From Ornithodoros turicata (lineage: Eukaryota; Arthropoda; Arachnida; Ixodida; Argasidae): a DNA stretch of 64,000 nt. Positions 43,097 through 49,989 of this stretch are shown piece by piece. Within the stretch, counting starts at the first letter, position 1. Each line of letters begins with the position of its first letter. The notes under the pieces are model-generated. The model saw only the letters and a list, made by a program, of their open reading frames with translations, was not told where the DNA came from and made no database searches. The stretch is taken from NCBI RefSeq assembly GCF_037126465.1, contig NW_026999355.1:1054001-1118000 (forward strand). The letters run 5' to 3'. The position numbers were made by a program, and so were the translations under genes.

Positions 43097-43483
43097 TCAC
43101 GACATACACAAGACGCTTGCGAGATGATCTTCCAACATGCTGACCCGACGCTCGTCGTCGCCGGTCTGCACCGTGACGTCGAGGGATGTGTGGAGAAGCC
43201 AGTAGCGACGGACGATAGGTCGGTTGAAACCCGCGTTGATGAGACACGGGTCGACTGTCTCTCCTCGTCTATACTTTTCCAACAGCTCGAGCTTGTAATC
43301 TACGAAACGCTTAATTTTCTTTGCAATCTTCCCACTGACGGTGAACAGACGTAAGGGTATCGTCTTGAGAATCGAGCGAAAGTCTCCCTCACAGCTATCG
43401 CCGTGAATATAATCGCGTAATCGCAGCAAGTCCCGATACATTCGCGTTTGCACAAAGGTGGCAAACCTCTGCTCGGGCGTCAT
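43097..43483 (-). CDS. Uncharacterised 128-aa Polinton protein, convergent with the protease
   Basis: ATG at 43,483 to TGA at 43,097, uninterrupted. It is helical and basic (RDLLRLRDYIHG, IAKKIKRFVDYKLELLEKYRRGE), with an acidic patch near the C-terminus. No motif that I know. Its stop is 17 nt from the protease stop. The first minus-strand gene of the right half, it lies just after the poly(A) signal (AATAAA near 43,520, minus) of the Cys-module gene. Intact coding among broken neighbours suggests either late decay or retained use. Confidence 0.55.
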   Translation of the reverse strand: MTPEQRFATFVQTRMYRDLLRLRDYIHGDSCEGDFRSILKTIPLRLFTVSGKIAKKIKRFVDYKLELLEKYRRGETVDPCLINAGFNRPIVRRYWLLHTSLDVTVQTGDDERRVSMLEDHLASVLCMS

Positions 43484-43538
43484 GACTGAGACGGAATGAG
43501 AGTAGACAACTTTTTTTTTATTTCTCGTTAAACATGAA

Positions 43539-43744
43539 TTAGGCTCCAGCTTTGATTTCGTAGCCGGGAAGACAGCCCAAATACGGACGAAGGCTCGAGT
43601 CTAACCAATGGCTGGGGTTTCTCGACCAGAGTCCACTGCAGCGACAGGTAGTCAGTTGATCGCCGATTCGCAAAAAGAAGGTCTTCGGAGGAGGTTTGAA
43701 GGTTAGGACCAGAGGTAGATCTCCCGTCAGTAGCCATTCGTAAT
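43539..43744 (-). CDS. Second Cys-module exon (paralogue; possible alternative last exon)
   Basis: A canonical acceptor (TTCGTTGCAG) ends at 43,745. The exon then reads 68 codons after one borrowed base, to TAA at 43,541-43,539. It contains FFLRIGDQL, TTCRCSGLW, HWLDSSLRPYLGC, clearly parallel to the neighbouring gene (CTNCGGLW, HWTDRLIRPFLGC). It has no ATG in this frame and needs a donor of phase 1. Both upstream donors (44,170 and 44,002) are phase 1, so it can replace or follow exons of the neighbour. A TATA box at about 43,775-43,782 and an ATG in another frame (43,738) offer a competing reading, which I think less likely. Confidence 0.6.
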
Positions 43745-43808
43745 CTGCAACGAAAGGAGTGTGAGAAACGCTTGTTTTTATATCTCAAACACACACGTAC
43801 AATCTTCT

Positions 43809-44192
43809 TCAGTCACAGAGTGACACTGATGGTCCATCTTCTCCATCTTCCTTCAATAGTCGAAGTCCTTCGCAATGTACTTCGAACGGTACCGTCCGAC
43901 AGCCGAGAAACGGGCGAATCAATCGGTCCGTCCAATGCTTTTGCTCTGAAAAAAATGTGAGCGATTATAGAACGTATTAAAAAAAATAACGAGGAAGCGT
44001 ACCTTTGGACCACAATCCACCGCAATTGGTGCAGAAGAAGCAGGCGCTGCCAATCTCCCGAAATATGTGAGGCGGGAAAAAACCGACTTCAAACGCAGCA
44101 AAAGTGTTGTACACTGCAAACGAAACTCTTCAAACATTTCGACGATGATGACGTCATGGGTATTACTTACGAGGATCTACCAAGCTGATCAT
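43809..44192 (-). CDS. Three-exon Cys-rich small protein (89 aa)
   Basis: Exon 1 is 44,171-44,192, exon 2 44,003-44,113 and exon 3 43,809-43,945. Both introns have canonical ends (GTAAGT...TTTGCAG and GTACGC...TTTTCAG). The exons sum to 270 nt and stay in frame, ending TGA. The middle carries C-FFC-TNC-GGLW, then HW-D-RLIRPFLGC and a further Cys, a likely zinc-binding fold. A TATA-like TATAAATG stands 40 nt upstream, and a TGACGTCA site lies in intron 1 (44,149-44,156). Role unknown; small spliced metal-binding proteins in DNA viruses often act on host regulation, which is only analogy. Confidence 0.65.
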
Positions 44193-44230
44193 GATGGCAC
44201 GAGAATGACGATCGAACGTTCGCTTCGTCA

Positions 44231-44238
44231 TTTATAGT
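44231..44238 (-). promoter_or_regulatory. TATA-like box of the Cys-rich gene
   Basis: ACTATAAATGACG on the minus strand, about 40 nt before the ATG at 44,192. Spacing suits a start of transcription just ahead of the coding sequence. Confidence 0.55.
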
Positions 44239-44249
44239 AAAGCTTTTCC

Positions 44250-44435
44250 TCTCCCTCTCTATGACGTCATTGAACGTGTTTGGACATGTTAAGACGTGTT
44301 TGAACATGTTCAGACACGGGCAGCGAAGTCGCCCCTGGACACACTCGTTCCTCTCACCCTCTCTATGACGTCATTGAACGTGTCTGAACATGTTTGGACG
44401 TGTTTGAACATGTTGTGACGTGTGTAGACACGAAC
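44250..44435. promoter_or_regulatory. Tandem ~104-bp repeats with CRE/ATF sites (TGACGTCA)
   Basis: CTCTCTATGACGTCATTGAACGTG recurs at about 44,257 and 44,361, each followed by GAACATGTT and GACGTGT strings. Each unit holds TGACGTCA (44,262-44,269 and 44,366-44,373), the consensus for CREB/ATF factors. They lie between the minus-strand Cys-rich gene and the plus-strand spliced gene and may serve both. Confidence 0.55.
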
Positions 44436-44469
44436 CCCGCAATTCGAAAAACGTCACGCAGTATGAATT

Positions 44470-44650
44470 AGACTGGTGGTTAGTGTGTCGCGCCCAGTGT
44501 AGAAGGATCCTGGGTTCGAATTCCACTCTGGGGTGGTTACACAGGATGTGACAGCGGTTCCCCTCTCTCTCTCTCTCTCAGTCTTTGTAGTCCTTGGACG
44601 TGTCCGGTCTCGAACCCCCTGTGTCTCCCCTCCTCCTCCTCCTCGCACGA
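44470..44650 (+). repeat. tRNA-like SINE fragment inside the Polinton
   Basis: TGGTTAGTGTGTCGC (A-box-like) and GGGTTCGAATTCC (B-box) stand about 35 nt apart, followed by a (CT)n run. The T-arm bases do not pair, so it is not a working tRNA. Confidence 0.5.
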
Positions 44651-44754
44651 TATTGGAGGAACAAAGGGCGGCGTCTTGTCACAGAAGCAAAGTGACGGAT
44701 TTACGTAAACGATGGATATGACGTAAATGGGGTTGGTGCGAGCGTGAGAAGCCT

Positions 44755-44763
44755 GTAGTATAA
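44755..44763 (+). promoter_or_regulatory. TATA box of the spliced gene at 44,823
   Basis: GTAGTATAAGATGG, about 65 nt before the ATG at 44,823. Confidence 0.5.
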
Positions 44764-44822
44764 GATGGTCATCCCCCCGTACCCCCCTCGTCCACTATCC
44801 CCGAATCAAGACAGCCGAGACA

Positions 44823-46496
44823 ATGCTGCTTACGTTCCAGACAAGTTTGGACCTTCTGGTCCACATTCGTCCACCATTTGGTAAGTGTTTCTCTATCTCT
44901 TCTTGTTTAGAAATAGTTCCTTTCTAATACCTAACGTTGGCTCTGTAGGTTTCACTGTGACACACATTGTACAGCTATTCTTCCAGCTGATCCCCGGTGC
45001 GGGGGGAGATGTACCCCGCTTGGATATGGAGTCGTTTTTGCAAGCGTTCGCCATCGTAGACGAAGAGGACATAGAGACTGCCACCACAGAAGTGCTCATG
45101 GCGTGCTACACCACGGAGTGGCGAGAAATCGCTGTGCAGCGGGGACTAGAGGGAGAGCTCTTTTTCAGAGTGCCCCGAAGCTTAGAGGAGCAGACTTTCC
45201 CGCTAGAAGGTACTGCCCCTTTAAGCTTCGGGGAAGCGGAGCACCTCCTCTACTCCCTGGTGCACCAGTGGAACAGAGCGAGTGCAGCGGGTTGGAGAGA
45301 ACTCGCTGAACGCTGGGTGGCGAGTCAAATACCGTGAGTGTTTTTCGATTGTGGTTTTTTGAATTGAATTGAATTTATTCACGAGATGGGAATGTAACTT
45401 ACACTGGCTATGTACAAGGGATGGCCTAAAAGCAGCAAGAGTGCTGCTTGACGAGGGCACACCCCCAAGAGGATACTCGGCACAACGGCAGTAAAGTACA
45501 TACACGCAATACACACTTGACGACAATACACAATATGATTCGTGCAATGTAACTTTGAGCAGAAAATATTAATTGAAAAGAAAAAGAAGAAACCCAAGAA
45601 TATACAACATGAACAACAAGTGAGTCAAGTACAAATGGAAACCATAGACTCTAAGCAGGTGAAATCAGGTGACAAACATAGATCGCAGGTCTTTCAATGA
45701 GAGGCTCTGTATGTCTAGCCCATGCAGTGTATATTTGTTAAGAAGCGACGAGATATGATACGATACAGTTTGCTCACCATAGGTTGTACGCGATCGAGGC
45801 ACTTGCCAAAGCTGGGCCTGTCGAGTTTTTTGGGTAAGATTTTGTTTTAGTTTGAACAGTGATGAGATTAACTGGTTATCATGTCTAACTGCAGTGAGGT
45901 AGGCTTTGAAAAGATGATAGTCATAGTAATGGTCTATTTTAATGATATGGAGGCTACGGAAGATGTCAGCAGTATGCGAAAGAGCGGGTACACAAGCAAT
46001 ATACCGTATTGCACGTTTTTGCTGTAGGAGAAGAGTAGTTAGGTTTTGTTGTGTTGTCGTGCCCCATACGAGATGACAATAGTTGAAGTGAGACATGATT
46101 AGGGAATTAAATATCAATAACTTAACAGACTTAGGTAGTAAGTAGCTGTGCCTACTCAAGATTCCTATCGCTTTGCTTATCTTTCCCTTTAGATAGCTTA
46201 CATGGGCATCCCAGGAGAGGTGTTCGGAGAAAAACACTCCCAGTATCTTTACAGTTTTGACTATTCCAATAGCCTCATCTCCCAGGGAAATTTTAAGCGA
46301 GTGGTGTTCTGGCTTATTTCTCGGCCTGTAAAGTATCGCCTTTGTTTTATGATTAAACGATTTTTTGCGCACCAAGTGCCGATATCTGCCAGGGCTCATA
46401 GAATCTTTGGCTTTGTTCATAGAATCCTTATTCTGGTCCTTTATTACTAGATTGGATCCCTGGGTTCTCATGGAAGACCACGAACAACCCATGTAA
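44823..46496 (+). CDS. Three-exon Polinton gene (162 aa) with a LINE in intron 2
   Basis: Exons: 44,823-44,880, 44,949-45,333 and 46,451-46,496. Splice ends are canonical (G/GTAAGT...GTAG, CC/GTGAGT...TACTAG). The exons sum to 489 nt, in frame, ending TAA and followed by AATAAA at 46,508-46,513. The protein is acidic and helical, with no motif I can name (VQLFFQLIPGAGG, SFLQAFAIVDEEDIETATTE, HLLYSLVHQWNRA). Intron 2 is 1.1 kb because a reverse-oriented LINE landed in it. The coding frame and splice sites survive, so the gene could still have been expressed after that event. Confidence 0.6.
45361..46435 (-). mobile_element. 5'-truncated LINE inserted in the Polinton intron
   Basis: The 3' end carries a GAATT tandem tail (45,361-45,376). 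The minus-strand frame (to about 46,380, with one shift) reads ILYRPRNKP, VKILGVFFSEHLSWDAHV, FNYCHLVWG and LLLQQKRAIRYIA, the region C-terminal to the RT catalytic core in CR1/L2/Jockey-group LINEs. The catalytic domain is missing. It belongs to a family different from the one at 29.3-33.2 kb. Confidence 0.8.
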
Positions 46497-46595
46497 AAAC
46501 GATAGACAATAAATGCGTATCGTCTTTCGCATCACGCGACTCTCTCTCTCTCTGGCCTCAATACAATAGAAGAATAGGAAACCACAGATCCTGCG

Positions 46596-46603
46596 TATAA
46601 AAG
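46596..46603 (+). promoter_or_regulatory. TATA box of the gene at 46,631
   Basis: GCGTATAAAAGCGACC, 28 nt before the ATG at 46,631. Strong match to TATAAAAG. Confidence 0.6.
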
Positions 46604-46630
46604 CGACCGTGGGATAGACCGCAGTTAAAG

Positions 46631-46904
46631 ATGATGATGTCGACGATGTCACCACAACGTTCGGTCTGCTTGCGCAGGAGGTAAGTGCATTTGTATGTGT
46701 TTAGATTGTTGTTTGATTAATGCCTCCTGTTCTCTATTTGCTAGGTACACTCGGGAGAATTATTTCAAATTGGGGGGGAGGGGCTTCATGCCTAAAATGA
46801 GGTCTGATTTGGCTCCAGGAACTTCAAAATTAGGGGGAGCATCGCCCACAATATTCAAAATTGGGGAGGGACGAGAGTTCATGGGAAACATGAATTCTGA
46901 TTAG
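46631..46904 (+). CDS. Two-exon small Polinton gene (69 aa), 3' exon in repeats
   Basis: Exon 1 (46,631-46,680) ends in a perfect donor (GAG/GTAAGT). An acceptor TTTGCTAG at 46,744 begins exon 2, which runs in frame to TAG at 46,902-46,904. The two sum to 210 nt. Exon 2 lies in a low-complexity repeat (CAAAATTGGGGAGGG and TTCATGG...GAATTCTGATTAG recur downstream), so the native 3' part may have been replaced. The TATA box and donor are convincing; the product is not recognised. Confidence 0.4.
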
Positions 46905-47215
46905 GCTTAATGGGGAATTGGCGGGCGTCCCCCGCACCAGTCAAAATTGGGAAGGGGTAAGAGAATTCATGGCGAATATGAATTCTGATTAGACGTAATG
47001 GGGAAGATTTGGGGGGTACATTTTAATCTGGCCTTATTCAAAATTGAACTCCTTCTTTCATTTTTCGTTAGATTATTCCAAAATGGGGAGAGAATTTGTG
47101 CATAACACGAATTTCATTAGAGGCCATGTTGATTATGCAAAATTAAGGAGTTCTTAAAGGGAGAATTATTTCAAATTGGGGTTAAATTAAAACCTTCTTT
47201 CATTTTTCGTTTGGT
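46752..47215 (+). repeat. AT-rich internal repeat block in the Polinton
   Basis: GAGAATTATTTCAAATTGGGG occurs at 46,752 and 47,160, and CCTTCTTTCATTTTTCGTT at about 47,051 and 47,194. GAATTCTGATTAG occurs at about 46,892 and 46,980. The block looks like a degenerate local duplication array or a small insertion. Confidence 0.5.
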
Positions 47216-47300
47216 TGTCATCGTTGACATCATATGCGATATTGCAATGGCGTCGAATAAGACATGACGCGGTGTCCAAAGTACAGACGCCATCAGTGCA

Positions 47301-47542
47301 ATGAGAGGGGGAGGAGACGCCCTGGTTCTACGACGGTTGACCGAAAGTCCACGAGGGGCATCCATCCACGACGCGAGGCGTTTCGTGGAGCAAACTGTAA
47401 GTTGACCGGTTCTGCTGTGAGAGTGTATTCTATGTATGACATTGTTTTTCAGGAACCAATAGCCGCTGTCGTCGCATATCATGCAGCACAGGAAAAGCCG
47501 TCGAGCAACCTCCCCGATAGCCCAAACTGCCTTCCTGTATAG
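47301..47542 (+). CDS. Possible two-exon Polinton gene (61 aa)
   Basis: ATG 47,301 to the donor ACT/GTAAGT (exon ends 47,396), then acceptor TTGTTTTTCAG and exon 2 (47,453-47,540s) to TAG 47,540-47,542, in frame. An alternative is no splicing: a frame from ATG 47,264 crosses the intron and joins exon 2, giving a 92-aa protein with an Arg-rich N-terminus. I prefer the spliced form because the splice signals are good. Function unknown. Further plus-strand coding-like sequence follows after a possible acceptor at about 47,561 to AATAAA at 47,659. Confidence 0.35.
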
Positions 47543-47702
47543 CAGTAGGTCCCCTCCTTGTACAGCATTGGGCAAGAAAGACCGTGAGCGCCCTTGTGAA
47601 TCGAGTGACCGTGGAACAAAGAGCAGGCATCTATCGACCAACTCTTTTGTATGTATTCAATAAACATGTTTCAGTGAAAGAAAACACAGAGTCTCGTCAA
47701 AG

Positions 47703-48160
47703 TTATTCGGACTGTTTAATGTGTTGCATGTCAATAACCAATCGGTATTTCAATAAATCAATGACAAGGTTGGCGATGTAGACTGCTTGCAAATGTCGCT
47801 GCTTCCATAGGGCGTGCTTAATATGAGCGATGGCACGAGCGAGAAGGTCCACGATGTCTGCAGCGATGTAGTTGAATTCTCGTTGGCCAAGCTCACAAAT
47901 TCGTTCATCAGTCCCAGAGGTCCGTCCGGAACCGTTATGCAGACGTTCTTGTAACGGGCGTAAATTCGACGCAGCATCTCCTGCAGCGGCCCCGGCGAGA
48001 TCTCTCCTATATTGCCAAAGCCTACCATGTCTATCACATAGCGAAAAGCAGTGATGACGAGCTCGTTGCGGGGACTTTCGCTGTTGAAACATTCCTTCTC
48101 CACTTCTTCCCAAGAAGCGTGGGTGCAGGAACAATTTTGTAAGGAGTGGTAGCTGAACAT
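47703..48160 (-). pseudogene. Right-edge Polinton gene, frameshifted
   Basis: ATG at 48,160 gives about 85 clean codons: CSCTHASWEEVEKECF, then VITAFRYVIDMVGFG and MLRRIYARYKN. Near 47,905 the coding frame shifts and continues, with helical composition (ADIVDLLARAIAHIKHAL) to TAA at 47,703. Together this is about 150 residues. It is driven by the TATA box in the right TIR and so is the mirror-image partner of the left-edge gene, although the two proteins are not alike. No family recognised. Confidence 0.55.
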
Positions 48161-48170
48161 CTTCACGTAG

Positions 48171-49363
48171 TGATGACGCGAACGCGGTGCGCGCTGCCTT
48201 TATACAGATAAACGCGCGCGCAAAGAAACGAGAGCGAAACCGAAACTCAGAAGCCACCCGTCGCCGCTAGGAGCGCGCGCGCGCAGCAGAGAGTCGAAAC
48301 AGAAAACACCCGCGGGCGGCGCAGAGGGCGCTAGGAGCGCGCGCGCGCATGCGCGGATGGGTGGAGCAGAGGGCGCGCGCGCATCCATAGCTGCCGCTGC
48401 GCGTCGCCTGAGTCAGTTTCTCTCTGGCTGTCGTGGAAAGCAGACGTGCGCTCCCCGCGCTCGCTCAGTTTCTGGCTGGCTGTCGTAGAGAGCAGACGTG
48501 TGCTCCCCACGCTCGCTCAGTTTCTGCCTGGCTGATGAGCAGTCGCTGCGGGGGAAAAGGTGAGTGATTTGACGCGCTCCTTTTCTCGTATGTTTGCCGT
48601 GTTTAGCGGTGACCAACGAGTGATTTGACCGCACTCGTGTTAAGCCTTTTCTCGCATGTTTAGACTTGTTTTGCGGTGAGCAAGCCTTTTGTTTGTGTTG
48701 ACGCATGTTTAGCGATGTGTGCCCAGTGGTTCCCGCCTTGTGTTAGCTGCATAGTTGGGGAACATAGTGTTGTGACGCTGTGGTTAGGCCTAAGCGATCG
48801 CCCCCCCCGTAAGCCTTTTTCCCCGATGTGTACAGTTTTCTCCGTGCTGTATAGCAGTAGCGGTTAGACCTTTTCTCTCGCATGCCTAGACTTGTTTAGC
48901 AGTGCTGCCATTTTTACCTGCCGCTAGTATCTTGTTCTCTGTCTTTCTCGTCTAGAGCTATGATGGTGGCGCCATCTGGTGTGATGCCTTGCAACTAAGT
49001 GGCCACCTGTCGTCGATCTTCGCAACTGCTGGGTGCCAACTACCAACATGGCGGGCGCTGGTCACTCGGGTGTTGCGGAGCGGCTTCTTCGCCGCGGCAT
49101 CGTTTATTTTCGAATAAATTGTTTCTTTCCACTCTATTTCTATCTTTTTATTTTATTTTCTGCCTATTTTTTATTTTTTATGGACTCTCGTAGTGCACAA
49201 CGCTCAGCTGGTCTGGACACGAGTTAGACGTTCCCCAAGTAGTGTGGTGGCTCCCTGGAGGGTGCTGATTAATGTGGGGGGTCCCTATTAGCTTTAATTG
49301 CTAATTAAATCGTGTTCAGGACAGTTGAGCGTTGTGCACTGTGAGAGTCCAGTACTTACTACT
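48171..49363 (-). repeat. Polinton right terminal inverted repeat
   Basis: Inverted match to 35,898-37,026, slightly longer by indels. It holds the same terminal palindrome (49,182-49,351), tandem units and GC-rich inner end. Confidence 0.9.
48198..48204 (-). promoter_or_regulatory. TATA box in right TIR, reading inward
   Basis: CTGTATAAAGGCAGCGCGC on the minus strand, 38 nt before the ATG at 48,160. Same context as in the left TIR. Confidence 0.7.
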
Positions 49364-49369
49364 AATATC
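49364..49369. repeat. Polinton target-site duplication, right (AATATC)
   Basis: Exact copy of 35,892-35,897. Confidence 0.92.
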
Positions 49370-49953
49370 ATGCTTTTCGGAGCACTTGACCATAGCGCGC
49401 GATGACTTTTTGAGCGCAATCGCTCTCAATGCGACGAAAGGAGGTTCCGAAGCCAGCCCCCAGAATGATAGTAGAAAAAGTAACAGTTCCTAAAATTGGG
49501 AGAGGAAAAGCATTGTCCCAACGAAAGTCGGACGTGATAAGCCGTGCCTGTTTTATCTCTTTCTGCGATAACGGGGAGGGCTGGGTTTCCAACTTCCTTT
49601 CGTTGGACTGACAAAGATTGAAAAATTCATCGTGCACTATTCTGTGCGACCTCCGTAGAGCATGATGTTCGGCTATTTTTTCCGATGGGATAGCTCCTGA
49701 ATATCCCTGTCAATTACCATTAATTTGACTAAATTAGACACGCGCTTCACATTGTTGGGGTACAAAAGTGACCTTTACTATGCAAATTTGCGACTTAAGC
49801 TCGGAAAAATTTACATAATTAAACTTACGTTACACGACATTCACATGAGGAGGTGGCAAAAACCCAGTAAGAACAAATGCCACTGACCGCATGACTCTAT
49901 GTGGTGTAGTTTTTTTTATTATAATTCAATGACATGTTTTCTGGGACACCCTG
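49370..49953 (+). mobile_element. Mariner-like foldback MITE, right piece
   Basis: Continuation of the element at 35,606-35,897, ending in the mirrored TIR (TTTTCTGGGACACCCTG) before TA at 49,954-49,955. Confidence 0.8.
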
Positions 49954-49989
49954 TATGTACCTTGGGTAGACTAAGCTGGGGAAACCGCG

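Larger units (their letters stand above)
35898..49363 (+). mobile_element. Polinton/Maverick, 13.5 kb, complete ends, decayed genes
   Basis: Termini begin AGTAGT and end ACTACT, with TIRs of 1.1-1.2 kb and a 6-bp duplication. The left half codes, all on the plus strand, for a packaging ATPase, two small conserved proteins, integrase, minor capsid, a small glycine-rich/basic protein, major capsid and a Cys protease. This set identifies a Polinton, the virus-like self-synthesising transposons that may form virions. The right half has short genes on both strands, most with introns. No DNA polymerase B is seen. Stops, frameshifts and one internal deletion break most left-half genes; LINE and SINE-like insertions sit in the right half. 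Confidence 0.93.

Noticed and set aside
43528..43738. 69-codon frame from ATG 43,738 under a TATA box
   Set aside because: It overlaps, in another frame, the exon whose protein matches the neighbouring Cys module; the match favours the other frame.
44474..44545. Functional tRNA gene
   Set aside because: A- and B-box-like strings are present, but the T-arm does not pair and no acceptor stem closes; more like a SINE fragment.
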